This document shows positions 55,002 through 64,000 of a DNA stretch of 64,000 nucleotides, in pieces; the stretch's first letter is position 1, and every line of letters starts with the position of its first letter. The DNA comes from Gammaproteobacteria bacterium (GTDB lineage: Bacteria; Pseudomonadota; Gammaproteobacteria; JAADGQ01): positions 35,190-99,189 of the forward strand of contig WFXF01000086.1 in NCBI GenBank assembly GCA_015490755.1, in the 5' to 3' direction. The translations under genes and the position numbers were made by a program. The notes beneath the pieces are model-generated. The model was not told the DNA's origin. It saw only the letters and a list, made by a program, of their open reading frames with translations, and ran no database searches.

Positions 55002-57287
55002 ATGATTAAAGCAGAAATCCTCGTCAATAAAGAAGAGATTGATCGATATGAAGAGGCTGTCAAGGCCTTCATGAACAACGAAATTGACCCTGATCGATTT
55101 ATGGCGCTACGTCTGCAGCATGGAATGTATGGCCAACGTCAGGATGGCGTTCACATGGTGCGCACAAAAATCCCCGGTGGCAAATTAACTGTTGAGCAGT
55201 TAGAAGCTCTGGCTGATGTCACCGAGCAATACTCCAGTGATGATTATTGCTGTGTGACCACTCGCCAGGATATTCAAATTCATTACGTACCACTCAAAGA
55301 CACTCCCGCAGTCATGCGCCGTTTAGGCGAAAGTGGAATGACCTCTCGTGAAGCATGCGGCAATACAATTCGTAATATTACCGCATGCGCGCTGGCTGGT
55401 GAATGCCCACGAGCCCACACTGATATCACACCATTTTTTGATGCCGTCACCGAACGCTTTTTACGGCACCCGCTCACACAGCATTTACCTCGAAAAATGA
55501 AATTCAGTTTTTCGGCTTGTGAAACCGATTGTGCTCTCGGAATGATGCACGATATCGGTGCGATTGCGATTCAAAAAAATGGTAAATTTGGTTTCAAAAT
55601 TGTTGCAGCTGGCGGTTTAGGCATAAAACCTCACCAAGCTATTACCATTGAAGAATTTATTGAAGAGAGAGACCTTCTCCCTTGTTTTGAAGCCGTCATC
55701 GCGCTACATAGCCATTACTCTGACCGAACCAAGCGCTCTCGCTCACGCATCAAATTTTTAGTCGATAAGTTTGGTGAAGCAGAGTTTGTAGCAAAATACA
55801 AAGAAGAGTTTAAACGAACCCAAACCGCCTTTTCCGATCAACCATACCCAAAAAGCCAATGGCAATCAGGTAAAGAGTGTGAATCCTTTGAAGGAGGCGC
55901 ACCTCGCCGAGTTTTCCCGCAAAAGCAATCTGGGCTAAGTGTGATTCCGATCCGATTAAATACCGGAGATTTCAAGGTCAGCCAAATGCGTGGCATTACC
56001 AAACTCATGAGAGCTGAAAAACTCACCGATTTACGTACAACCATCGGTCAAAACCTGATGCTGGTCAATGTACCTGACGAGCGTGTAAATACTATTTTAG
56101 ACGCACTTAAAGCACTTGAGCTTGGCATACCTGAAGCAGGCGATGACATTGTCTCTTGCCCAGGCACAACCACATGCCGACTCGGCATTACCTCATCCAA
56201 ACTGGTTGCCAAACAGATCAGTGGAGGTCAATCTGATCTGCGCATCAGAATCAGCGGCTGCCACAATAGCTGCGCACAACATCATATTGCTGATATTGGT
56301 GCTCATGGCGAAGGCAAACGCCGTCATGGAAAATTAATCCCTCACTATATGCTGCATATCGCCGGCAATGGCACAGCCAACGGCACCATTGCACTGAAAG
56401 GCCCGGCTGTTCCTACACTGCGAGTCAAAACGGCGATTGAACGCATTGAAAGTGCTTACGAAGAAAGTGCAGCCAATAATGAAAGTTTCTTTGGCTGGGC
56501 ACATAAAAAAGGAGCTGATTATTTTAAAGAGCTCGTTAGCGATCTCAGTGAAGTTGCACCTGAAGATGTCGCCAGTCTGGCTAAAGACTATGGCGATGAA
56601 GATTCATTCAAACTCACCAACTTTGGGGGGGGCGAATGTGCTGGAGCGGCTCAAGAGATTGTTTCTGCCAACTTTGCAGAAGCTGCACACGAAAGAAACT
56701 ATCGAAATGCCTTTTTACTACAGCGAAAATATACAGAATCCATTGAGTGTGCGGAAGAACTGAGCCGCTTAATTGGGGAGTCTCTTCTGTTTATGGCTGG
56801 AGAAAAAAGTGAAGACAATAGCAACGCCCTGGCAACAGCCAAAAGACTCAAAGCCTCAAACCATGAAAATTCTGCATTTGGCACTGAACTTGAAAAGATC
56901 GTAATGACACTTGCCAAGCTCCAGAAAGAGTTTAATCAAGAACTCTTTGATTCTATCAACAATGAGCTAGATAACTGGACAACACGCGCTGCTGAAGCCT
57001 GCCAAAAACAGGATCAACAGCTGGACTTACGTGCATCATTACCTGCTCAATCAAAAAACGGAGTAACGACTTCTAAAATTGACCTTTCAAATTTTGGTTG
57101 CCCACTTCACTACATTAAAGCCCGCAATGCTCTAAAAGATTTCCAAAGCGGTGATATTATTGTTTTTTCTCTCGACTCAGGTGAATCTGCAATACAGGTT
57201 TCCGGAAGTTTAGAGAGCGATGGTCATGAAATTTTATCCGTCATTTCCGATGATAATGCACCTTTGATAAAAGTTCGTAAAGGCTAA
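55002..57287 (+). CDS. Nitrite/sulfite reductase fused to a helical linker and a TusA-like domain
   Basis: A 761-aa protein. Residues about 1-510 are a siroheme/4Fe-4S sulfite or nitrite reductase: the cluster cysteines are Cys386, Cys392 (CPGTTTC) and Cys420, Cys424 (CHNSC), with TTRQDIQIHY as a substrate-site segment. Residues about 545-680 form a helical region (LLQRKYTESIECAEELSRL), HEPN-like in look. Residues 691-761 are TusA/SirA-like with FGCPLHYIKA (Cys700) and end KVRKG. A reductase and a sulfur carrier in one chain hint at handling of sulfite or sulfide via a bound thiol; whether the substrate is sulfite or nitrite is unknown. It appears monocistronic. Confidence 0.88.
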   Translation: MIKAEILVNKEEIDRYEEAVKAFMNNEIDPDRFMALRLQHGMYGQRQDGVHMVRTKIPGGKLTVEQLEALADVTEQYSSDDYCCVTTRQDIQIHYVPLKDTPAVMRRLGESGMTSREACGNTIRNITACALAGECPRAHTDITPFFDAVTERFLRHPLTQHLPRKMKFSFSACETDCALGMMHDIGAIAIQKNGKFGFKIVAAGGLGIKPHQAITIEEFIEERDLLPCFEAVIALHSHYSDRTKRSRSRIKFLVDKFGEAEFVAKYKEEFKRTQTAFSDQPYPKSQWQSGKECESFEGGAPRRVFPQKQSGLSVIPIRLNTGDFKVSQMRGITKLMRAEKLTDLRTTIGQNLMLVNVPDERVNTILDALKALELGIPEAGDDIVSCPGTTTCRLGITSSKLVAKQISGGQSDLRIRISGCHNSCAQHHIADIGAHGEGKRRHGKLIPHYMLHIAGNGTANGTIALKGPAVPTLRVKTAIERIESAYEESAANNESFFGWAHKKGADYFKELVSDLSEVAPEDVASLAKDYGDEDSFKLTNFGGGECAGAAQEIVSANFAEAAHERNYRNAFLLQRKYTESIECAEELSRLIGESLLFMAGEKSEDNSNALATAKRLKASNHENSAFGTELEKIVMTLAKLQKEFNQELFDSINNELDNWTTRAAEACQKQDQQLDLRASLPAQSKNGVTTSKIDLSNFGCPLHYIKARNALKDFQSGDIIVFSLDSGESAIQVSGSLESDGHEILSVISDDNAPLIKVRKG

Positions 57288-57303
57288 ATTACACTTATAA
57301 TTT

Positions 57304-57341
57304 GAACCGCACTCTGGACAAAAATAAAGCCTGTGCGGTTC
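57304..57341 (+). terminator. Putative hairpin terminator after the reductase gene
   Basis: gaaccgcac (57304-57312) pairs with gtgcggttc (57333-57341), 16 bases after the stop. Only a short T-rich tail follows, so it may be a weak terminator. Confidence 0.5.
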
Positions 57342-57468
57342 TTCTGTAAAATCAAGCTTTTTCGTAATTGTTCGTTATAACTCTTAAATGAAAGCGTGCT
57401 AATATTGCACAAACTCTAGCCGGTGCTGTATTTCCCGAGCTGGCACATATATTTTATAAATTATTTGC

Positions 57469-58908
57469 TTGAGAAAAATAGTGAGCACCCTCCACTTAAA
57501 CAGCACATCAATTAGCTCAAACACAACCAATAAGCAGTCAAGTGCTCGCATCCCAATTGCGTATAAACTTGCACTTGTTTTTACACTTGTTATTACCATC
57601 GGTATGGTGTTGCTAGGCATGTTTATTGTTCAAGATCAAAATCGCTTGCTTGAACAGCAAATGCACCATTTTGGCACTACGATAACAGAACAACTGGCCA
57701 AAAATATCCAGGAGCCCTTATTGGCCAATGACAAACTTAGCCTGGCAACAACAGCTAACCATTTGGTTAATCACCCATCTATTTTGGGTGTCGCCATTTA
57801 CTCTGATGAAGGCAAGCCAGAAATACGCTCAGGAGCAACTCCTGATGAAATTGTTTTAGTCACCAACAGCAGTGGCACCAAACTTAACTGGCGTGGCTCA
57901 GTGGAAGAAGGCACAACCCCAACCGAACTCGTATCATTCTTCACTCCAATAGTGACCCGCAACGTTACCATCGGCTATACATTAGTCACTTTTGATCGCT
58001 CATTTATGAGTAGTGCCCAACGAAAAACATTGAGTACTGTAATCGGTGCAACCATTTTACTTGTTTTATTTAGCATCATTATTTCTATATTGCTTGGCAA
58101 GCGACTTGCAAGACCCATTGCAAAATTAACCGATGCCAGTAAATCCATATCAGAGGGAAATTACAATTTCAGATTTACAGAAAAAAGGCGCGATGAACTT
58201 GGCACATTAATGCAGGCTATGAATGCCATGTCAGAAGACCTGGCAAAAAAAGAGAAGGCTGAAAACACCTTGTCACGCTATATTTCACCAAAAATAGCCA
58301 AAGAAGTTTTGGATGAAATCGAATCGGCAAAGCTGGGGGGGCAGAAGGTTCATGCCAGTGTTATTTTCGCTGACATTGTTGGTTTCACTCGTATGTCAGA
58401 GCAAATGCAACCCGAAGAAGTTAACGAGTTGCTCAATGAGTACTTTAGCTACATCACCAAGGCTGCACACGCATATTCAGGCCATGTGGACAAATTTATG
58501 GGAGACTGTGCCATGCTGGTATTCGGTGTTCCTGATAATGATGAACAACACTGCTTTCATGCCGTTGCTTGTGCAGTATTAATCCAGCATTTTTTTGAGG
58601 CGCTCAACCAAAATCGTAAAGAACAAGAGCAGACCCCTGTTCAATTCAGTATTGGTATTAATAGTGGAGAAATGCTCGCTGGAAACATGGGGTCTGTTGA
58701 TCGTATGGATTACACAGTCATTGGCGATACTGTCAACACTGCTTCAAAATTATGTTCTGTAGCGGCTCCCGGTGAAATTTTGATCCCTGCAAACCTCTTG
58801 GACTCAGCACAGCTTCAAGGGCATATCATCTCCACACCTTACAAAACAATAACATTACCTGGCAAAGAGAAACCAGTGGTTACACATCGAGTCCTAGATA
58901 TCGTATGA
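57469..58908 (+). CDS. Class III adenylate/guanylate cyclase with HAMP domain
   Basis: A 479-aa membrane protein counted from TTG 57469 (GTG 57481 is an alternative). Two membrane helices (about 33-53 and 190-210) enclose an extracytoplasmic region, followed by HAMP (about 210-262) and the cyclase domain (about 292-475). Metal ligands are Asp302 (FADIVGFT) and Asp346 (KFMGDCAML); Lys342 and Thr416 fill the purine-specifying positions. Asn423 is present, but the transition-state Arg is Lys427 (VNTASKL). It probably makes a cyclic nucleotide in response to a periplasmic cue; activity may be reduced. A lipoprotein gene follows after 46 bases. Confidence 0.9.
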   Translation: MRKIVSTLHLNSTSISSNTTNKQSSARIPIAYKLALVFTLVITIGMVLLGMFIVQDQNRLLEQQMHHFGTTITEQLAKNIQEPLLANDKLSLATTANHLVNHPSILGVAIYSDEGKPEIRSGATPDEIVLVTNSSGTKLNWRGSVEEGTTPTELVSFFTPIVTRNVTIGYTLVTFDRSFMSSAQRKTLSTVIGATILLVLFSIIISILLGKRLARPIAKLTDASKSISEGNYNFRFTEKRRDELGTLMQAMNAMSEDLAKKEKAENTLSRYISPKIAKEVLDEIESAKLGGQKVHASVIFADIVGFTRMSEQMQPEEVNELLNEYFSYITKAAHAYSGHVDKFMGDCAMLVFGVPDNDEQHCFHAVACAVLIQHFFEALNQNRKEQEQTPVQFSIGINSGEMLAGNMGSVDRMDYTVIGDTVNTASKLCSVAAPGEILIPANLLDSAQLQGHIISTPYKTITLPGKEKPVVTHRVLDIV

Positions 58909-58954
58909 TATATAAACTCAATAGAAGGTTTAGCTGCTCATATAGTTATAAACA

Positions 58955-59935
58955 ATGTATAAATCCAAGCAATACTGTTTTGCTGTCTGTGTATTTTTAT
59001 TAATTACACAATTGCCTGGCTGCACCACGCTAAAACAGAAAGCACAAACTTTCATCACACCGTCCACACCAATGAGCTTTGAAGATGCCCAGGATTTTGA
59101 GCGTCGCCATCTAATGCTTGCACAAAAACTTATTGAAAAAAATGAATGGCGTAAAGCAGAGGATGTATATAATGAAGCTTTAAAGCGACTCCCGCATAGC
59201 GAAGCCATACAGAATAGCTTGAAAAAAATGTATCAAAAAAATAGTGAATATATTGAAAAATTAATACAAAAACTTACTATATCACGCGGCCTTTGGCTTG
59301 ATAAAAACCAACATTTGTACGAAGCACTGGCAAAGGCTGAAATAAGAGGTAAAAAAGCACAATATAAAAACAGAGCCATAAAAAGTGAAGTAAAGCTGAT
59401 TTCAAAACAGCTCACTAACTACGGAAACCAAGCTATAGCTGAAAATCAAGCGCGCAACGCAGAATACCTGCTGAATTTAGCTGAACAACTAAAAGAGACC
59501 AAGCAGAACAAAGAAGCATCAAAAGAAGCCAAGGTTCAAAAAACGACAGAATCAACACAAAAGAAAAAGGTTAACTCTCCACAAACAAGATCAGAAAAAT
59601 TAATCACCTCCTACAAACAAGCTTATAAAAACAACAAGCTTCAATTAGCCTATCAATTTATCAATCAAGCGGCAAAACTTAACCCCAACAACCGGGAAAT
59701 AAAAATAAAAAAACTACGCCTTGCTGAAGAGATAGAGGAAAAAGTACAACTGCTTCTCAGCAGTGGTCGCCAACTTTATACGGCTGGCAATTATGAAAAA
59801 GCGCTAGAATCTTGGAAAAAAACACTCAAACTAGACTCCAGAAACCAAGAAGCGCTGAATAACATTGAACGCACAGAAAAAATACTGATAAACCTTTCGC
59901 GCATTAAAAAAAAACAAGAAAAGCCCACCGAATGA
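58955..59935 (+). CDS. TPR lipoprotein
   Basis: A 326-aa lipoprotein: signal with lipobox LPGC (Cys at about residue 23), then TPR-like helices at about 45-85 and 265-325 (GNYEKALESWKKTLKLDSRN), and a Lys/Glu/Ser/Thr-rich linker at about 175-215. It is strongly basic and helical with no catalytic motif. It probably serves as a scaffold in the periplasm. It lies 46 bases after the cyclase and may be cotranscribed. Confidence 0.82.
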   Translation: MYKSKQYCFAVCVFLLITQLPGCTTLKQKAQTFITPSTPMSFEDAQDFERRHLMLAQKLIEKNEWRKAEDVYNEALKRLPHSEAIQNSLKKMYQKNSEYIEKLIQKLTISRGLWLDKNQHLYEALAKAEIRGKKAQYKNRAIKSEVKLISKQLTNYGNQAIAENQARNAEYLLNLAEQLKETKQNKEASKEAKVQKTTESTQKKKVNSPQTRSEKLITSYKQAYKNNKLQLAYQFINQAAKLNPNNREIKIKKLRLAEEIEEKVQLLLSSGRQLYTAGNYEKALESWKKTLKLDSRNQEALNNIERTEKILINLSRIKKKQEKPTE

Positions 59936-59973
59936 GATTTTTGTTTAATAAAAAGTATAACAATATTGGGTAA

Positions 59974-60864
59974 ATGGCTCTGATGCGTGCAACCATTATA
60001 AAAGCGACCCTCAGATTACTTTCTTTATTACCACTGCCTATCACACATGTAATTGGTACCGTTATTGGCTATATCCTGATAATTTTTCCCAATAGAAACT
60101 ATCAAATAACCCAAACAAATATCCAGCAATGCCTCCCTGAACTTTCGACATCTCAGCAACAAAAATTAGTAAAAGAAAGTTTGATTGAAATGGGTAAAAG
60201 TATTACTGAAACGGGTTACATCTGGCTTCGCCCTAAAGCAGATACTTTAAATCTTATTACCAAGGTGAGTGGCCAGGAATACCTGAAAAACGCGATGTCA
60301 GAGAGTCGGGGAACTATCATTGCTGCACCGCATTTAGGAGCTTGGGAATTAATTGGACTATACTGCTCTGAAATTTTTCCAATGACCATACTATATCGCC
60401 CCCCTCGCCTGAAAAAACTCGACCAACTGATACGCACTGCTCGTGAAAAAAATGGAGCAAAACTTGTCCCTACAAATACTCAAGGAGTTAGAAGTCTATA
60501 TAAAGCACTAGCAAATAATGAGCTAATCGGAATTTTACCGGATCAGGATCCAGGTAAAAATGGCGGCACCTTTGCACCTTTCTTCAAAACTCCAACCAAT
60601 ACGATGCTTCTACTCTCTCGCCTTGCCAGAAAAAATCACACACCTGTTATTTTTTGTTACACTGAACGTATGCCAAAAGGAAAGGGCTTTCATTTGCACT
60701 TTATACCAGCAAACCCAAAAGTCTCAGACAAAAACCCACAAACAGCAGCCACATACTTAAATTCTGATATTGAAAAGTGTGTACGCAAACTTCCACAGCA
60801 GTACCAGTGGTCTTATAAACGTTTCCGCAGCCGTCCTGCTGGAGAAAGAAATATTTATGATTAA
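59974..60864 (+). CDS. lpxL: LpxL/HtrB-type lipid A acyltransferase
   Basis: A 296-aa inner-membrane protein with one N-terminal hydrophobic segment. The HxxxxE motif is in APHLGAWELIGL; LPDQDPG and FRSRP-like ends match the family. It transfers a secondary acyl chain onto lipid A, by family. ATG 59974 or ATG 59983 could be the start. The stop overlaps the convergent trkH stop by four bases. Confidence 0.9.
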   Translation: MALMRATIIKATLRLLSLLPLPITHVIGTVIGYILIIFPNRNYQITQTNIQQCLPELSTSQQQKLVKESLIEMGKSITETGYIWLRPKADTLNLITKVSGQEYLKNAMSESRGTIIAAPHLGAWELIGLYCSEIFPMTILYRPPRLKKLDQLIRTAREKNGAKLVPTNTQGVRSLYKALANNELIGILPDQDPGKNGGTFAPFFKTPTNTMLLLSRLARKNHTPVIFCYTERMPKGKGFHLHFIPANPKVSDKNPQTAATYLNSDIEKCVRKLPQQYQWSYKRFRSRPAGERNIYD

Positions 60865-62312
60865 CCCCGCCAAAATATCGGTGTTAACAGAACCAGCAGT
60901 GTAAATATTTCTAAACGCCCCAGTAACATTGCAAAACATAAAAGCCATTTACTGGTTGCGTCAATTGTATTGTAATTTGCCCCTACCTCCCCAAGGCCAG
61001 GACCAAGATTATTCATACATGCAGCCACTGCAGATAGCGCTGTTACAAAATCCAGACCATTAAAAACCAGCAACAGTGAAATTATGCAAAAACAGGCAAT
61101 ATAAAGAGAGAAGAAGCCCCAAACAGCCTCGATAACCCTGTTTGGTAAAACTTTCCCCCCCACCTTTACAATAAATAGAGCATTAGGATGGACTAACCTC
61201 TTAATCTCACGTGCGCCCTGCATCATTAACAATAAAATACGAATGACCTTCATACCACCGCCAGCAGAACCAGCGCACCCACCGATAAAACTCGCCATCA
61301 ATAGTAAGAAAGTAATAAATATTGGCCAGGATGGATAATTAGCCGTACCGAAACCTGTCGTTGTTGCAATGGAAACTGTTTGAAAAATACCATGCACTAA
61401 TGTGCTATCCAATGTGGCAAAAAAATCTTCACGATATAGGAAAGCAACTACAATTGAAGAGAATAGCAATAAAAAAATAAGGTAGGTTCTTACTTCTGGA
61501 TCAGTGAAGTAATGACTCAGCCGTAATGAACGCCAAGCTACAAAGTGCAGCGCAAAGTTAATTCCCGCCAAAATCATAAAAATAGTTGCTACAATTTCAA
61601 TTTGAGTACTTTGGAAATATCCAATACTCATATCATGCGTGGAAAATCCGCCGATTGCTACAGTAGAAAAGCTATGCCCTATGGCATCAAACAGACTCAT
61701 TCCTGCAAGCCAATATGCGACTGCACACGCAACAGTGAGGCCTAAATAGATATACCATAGTGCCTTGGCTGTCTCAGCGATTCTTGGAGTTAATTTGTCA
61801 TCCTTCATAGGGCCGGGAGTTTCAGCTCGATACAACTGCATTCCCCCTACACCTAACATAGGTAATACAGCAACAGCTAGAACAATAATTCCCATACCAC
61901 CCAGCCATTGCAACTGTTGACGGTAATATAAAATTGATTTTGGCAATGCATCCAAACCAATAATAACTGTCGCACCTGTCGTCGTCAGGCCGGATACTGA
62001 TTCAAATACAGCATCAGTAAAAGACATATCGGGCGTTTCAGATAGCATTAAAGGTAAAGAACCAGACAGACCCAAAACAACCCAGAACATAATTACAACG
62101 ACGAAACCATCTCTTACTCTCAATTCGCGTTGATATGATCTAACAGGCAACCAAATCAAACAACCAGCAATTAAAGAAAGAGAAAAACCTAAAAAAAATG
62201 GAGCCGCTGCACCATCTTGATACCATAATGAAACAACTGATGGAGGCAACATCGTTATGCTGGAAAGCATTAACAACAAACCAAGAATACGTAAAATTGC
62301 CTGATATTGCAT
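60861..62312 (-). CDS. trkH: TrkH potassium uptake protein
   Basis: A 483-aa membrane protein with four pore-loop (TM1-P-TM2) repeats; selectivity-filter segments include VSGLTTTGATV, HSFSTVAIGGFSTH, SIATTTGFGTANYPSWP and ACMNNLGPG. With TrkA on the cytoplasmic side it takes up K+. It starts four bases after trkA, in one operon. Confidence 0.96.
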   Translation of the reverse strand: MQYQAILRILGLLLMLSSITMLPPSVVSLWYQDGAAAPFFLGFSLSLIAGCLIWLPVRSYQRELRVRDGFVVVIMFWVVLGLSGSLPLMLSETPDMSFTDAVFESVSGLTTTGATVIIGLDALPKSILYYRQQLQWLGGMGIIVLAVAVLPMLGVGGMQLYRAETPGPMKDDKLTPRIAETAKALWYIYLGLTVACAVAYWLAGMSLFDAIGHSFSTVAIGGFSTHDMSIGYFQSTQIEIVATIFMILAGINFALHFVAWRSLRLSHYFTDPEVRTYLIFLLLFSSIVVAFLYREDFFATLDSTLVHGIFQTVSIATTTGFGTANYPSWPIFITFLLLMASFIGGCAGSAGGGMKVIRILLLMMQGAREIKRLVHPNALFIVKVGGKVLPNRVIEAVWGFFSLYIACFCIISLLLVFNGLDFVTALSAVAACMNNLGPGLGEVGANYNTIDATSKWLLCFAMLLGRLEIFTLLVLLTPIFWRG

Positions 62313-62316
62313 TAAC

Positions 62317-63690
62317 TTAGATAAATGTCACACCAACCTGAAAGAGCTGCTCTATAATTGATACCAATTTTTTATCTACCAAAAACAGGATCACATGATC
62401 CTCGGATTCGATTACGGTATCATGATGAGCAATAACAACCTTTTCGTCACGAACAATAGCGCCAATAGTAACACCTCTGGGCAGATTAATATCTTCAATT
62501 GATCGTCCAACTACTTTTGATGAATTAGCATCACCATGCGCCACAGCCTCAATCGCCTCAGCCGCTCCTTTGCGTAAAGAGTGCACCATAACGACATCGC
62601 CCTTCCGTACATGGGCCAATAAACTACCAATCATTGCCTGGTGTGGTGATATAGCGATATCAATATCACTGCTTTCAACCAAATCAACATAAGCACTTCG
62701 GTTAATAAGTGCCATTACCTTGCGTGCCCCCATACGCTTGGCTAACAATGCTGAAAGAATATTTGCTTCATCATCATTCGTTACAGCACAAAACACATCA
62801 ATATTTTCTATATTTTCTTCAAGCAACAGCTTTTCATCTGCCACATCACCGTGTAAAACAATGGTTTTATCAAGTGATTCAGCAATTCTATTACAATTTC
62901 CCAATTTATGATCAACAAGCTTTACCTGATACCGCTCTTCTAGTAATTTTGCCAGGCGAAGCCCAATATTCCCACCACCGGCTAACATAACACTCTTAAC
63001 CTGCTTATCTTCTCGTCGCAGCTCTCGCATCACAACGCGTATATTTTCACGAGCTGCTACGAAAAAAACTACATCATCCACTTCGATAATCGTATCACCT
63101 TCAGGTGCAATCGGTGCTCCTCTGCGATATATTGCCGCAACACGGGTTTCTACAGATGGCATATGCTTTTTTAACTCACTTAGTTCATGCCCAACTAATG
63201 GCCCGCCGTGGAACGCTCTCACCGCAACTAACTGAATTTTACCATCAGCAAAATCCAGAACCTGTAAAGCTCCAGGATTTTCTATAAGACCGCAAACATA
63301 GTTTGTAATCACCTGTTCTGGTGATATCAGAACATCAACGGGAATTGCTTCTTGAGTGAAAATTTCTTTATATTGAAGGTAGGCACTGCTTCGAACTCGT
63401 GCAATTTTGGTCGGTGTATGAAATAGTGTATAAGCAACCTGGCATGCGACCATATTAGTTTCATCGCTGGAAGTTACTGCCAAAATCATATCTGCATCTT
63501 CACAACCAGCTCTCTGAAGTACCTCTGGATGCGATGCATGCCCTAGAACCGTTCTTAAATCCAGGCGATCAAGCATCGCCTGCAAACGAGACGCATCAGT
63601 ATCAACAACGGTTATATCATTGTCCTCACTGACCAGGTTTTCAGCAACAGAAGAACCGACTTGACCCGCACCGAGAATAATTATTTTCAT
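62317..63690 (-). CDS. trkA: TrkA, cytoplasmic regulator of Trk potassium channel
   Basis: A 457-aa protein with two TrkA-N (Rossmann) domains, ILGAGQVGSSVAENL at residues 4-18 and LAGGGNIGLRLAKLL at about 236, each followed by a TrkA-C domain. It binds NAD/NADH and ATP and gates TrkH. Typical length. It is downstream of the minus-strand rRNA operon terminator. Confidence 0.97.
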   Translation of the reverse strand: MKIIILGAGQVGSSVAENLVSEDNDITVVDTDASRLQAMLDRLDLRTVLGHASHPEVLQRAGCEDADMILAVTSSDETNMVACQVAYTLFHTPTKIARVRSSAYLQYKEIFTQEAIPVDVLISPEQVITNYVCGLIENPGALQVLDFADGKIQLVAVRAFHGGPLVGHELSELKKHMPSVETRVAAIYRRGAPIAPEGDTIIEVDDVVFFVAARENIRVVMRELRREDKQVKSVMLAGGGNIGLRLAKLLEERYQVKLVDHKLGNCNRIAESLDKTIVLHGDVADEKLLLEENIENIDVFCAVTNDDEANILSALLAKRMGARKVMALINRSAYVDLVESSDIDIAISPHQAMIGSLLAHVRKGDVVMVHSLRKGAAEAIEAVAHGDANSSKVVGRSIEDINLPRGVTIGAIVRDEKVVIAHHDTVIESEDHVILFLVDKKLVSIIEQLFQVGVTFI

Positions 63691-63862
63691 CTATTGCATG
63701 ACTTAACGTATCTTTTAAAGATAAAAGAATATTCTCACAGAACAATTATATCAAGATAAAAATATCTATATTTAAAAAGGGGGTCGCAAAATTGCTTTAG
63801 AAAGTCTGCACGAACCATCAAAGCAGATCAAAAAGAGAGCGTCTGCAACATAAGCAATAGAT

Positions 63863-63943
63863 AAAAAAAGCCCCTGAAGGGTAATAAACAAGGTTATGGG
63901 GATCTGTAAAGAACTCCGTACTTGAAAACCACCCGTCAGGGGC
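63863..63943 (-). terminator. Rho-independent terminator of an rRNA operon
   Basis: On the minus strand, arm 63931-63943 (gcccctgacgggt) pairs with 63870-63882 (acccttcaggggc) and is followed by seven Ts (63863-63869). It is just downstream of the 5S rRNA 3' end. The intervening 48 bases are long for a loop and may fold further. Confidence 0.8.
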
Positions 63944-63954
63944 CTGGTATAAGA

Positions 63955-64000
63955 GTCTGGCAGTGACCTACTTTCACATGGGAAACCCCATACTATCATC
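63955..64000 (-). rRNA. rrf: 5S rRNA, 3' end only
   Basis: The reverse complement begins gatgatagtatggggtttcc and continues to ggtcactgccagac, the conserved last part of bacterial 5S rRNA (helix V end and the 3' strand that pairs with the molecule's 5' end). The gene enters from beyond the right edge, so 23S and 16S genes should lie to the right on the minus strand. The exact 3' end is approximate. Confidence 0.9.

Noticed and set aside
63772..63999. 75-codon minus-strand frame at the right edge
   Set aside because: It runs through the 5S rRNA end and the rRNA terminator.

Overview
The window reads as an ordinary chromosomal stretch of a Gammaproteobacterium with moderately low GC. Evidence: the order ntrX-ntrY-DUF4390-rsmB-fmt-def, then divergent lysM-dprA-smg-topA; a pilV/W/X/Y1 minor pilin cluster; DamX with a SPOR domain; YqgE-RuvX-PyrR-PyrB-PyrC'; LpxL; YfaZ. 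A siroheme reductase fused to a TusA-like sulfur-carrier domain, MgtE, FolE2, NtrYX and many palindromic repeats would suit a sulfur-oxidising or Thiotrichales-like lineage, but I cannot name the species.

Layout. 1-6868 (minus): type IV pilus minor pilin operon fimT-pilV-pilW-pilX-pilE-pilY1; pilY1 runs off the left edge. 7045-8776: mgtE between two long palindromic elements of one family in opposite orientation. 8804-14588: an EAL-HDOD protein, a cupredoxin-like exported protein and a large lipoprotein. 14742-16588 (minus): cold-shock protein and a chemoreceptor without a sensor domain. 16724-18193: ubiD. 18239-19703 (minus): a two-gene unit of a flavodiiron-like (ODP-type) beta-lactamase-fold protein and a small protein carrying two chemoreceptor-tip-like motifs, the most unusual module here. 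19808-21687: WGR-like protein and damX. 21744-25826: ppa, adk, hemB, a ThiE-like gene, a small unknown gene and a YfaZ-like outer-membrane protein.

26065-38429 is almost solid plus-strand coding: a flippase, yqgE, ruvX, pyrR, pyrB, an inactive pyrC', a pyrK-like gene lacking its iron-sulfur end, gluQ, cmoB, xseB, ispA, dxs, queD and folE2. 38535-42798 holds a divergent pair: a secreted protein of unknown function, and an outer-membrane TPR plus beta-barrel protein, with a 16-bp perfect palindrome between them. 42782-49707 (minus) is def-fmt-rsmB-DUF4390-ntrY-ntrX. 49863-60864 (plus) is lysM, dprA, smg, topA, the siroheme reductase-TusA fusion, a class III nucleotide cyclase, a TPR lipoprotein and an LpxL-type acyltransferase. 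60861-63690 (minus) is trkA-trkH. The right edge contains the 3' end of a minus-strand 5S rRNA and the terminator of an rRNA operon.

Joint functions: pilus assembly; pyrimidine synthesis with a PyrB/PyrC' holoenzyme arrangement; isoprenoid precursor supply (dxs, ispA) beside ubiD for ubiquinone; tRNA modification (gluQ, cmoB, queD, folE2 for queuosine precursors); translation initiation and termination of formyl-methionine (fmt, def); and several signalling elements (EAL-HDOD, MCP, ODP/MCP-tip pair, NtrYX, cyclase). No insertion-sequence transposase, CRISPR array, phage gene or tRNA was seen. Mobile signal is limited to palindromic, MITE-like repeats that sit at gene ends.
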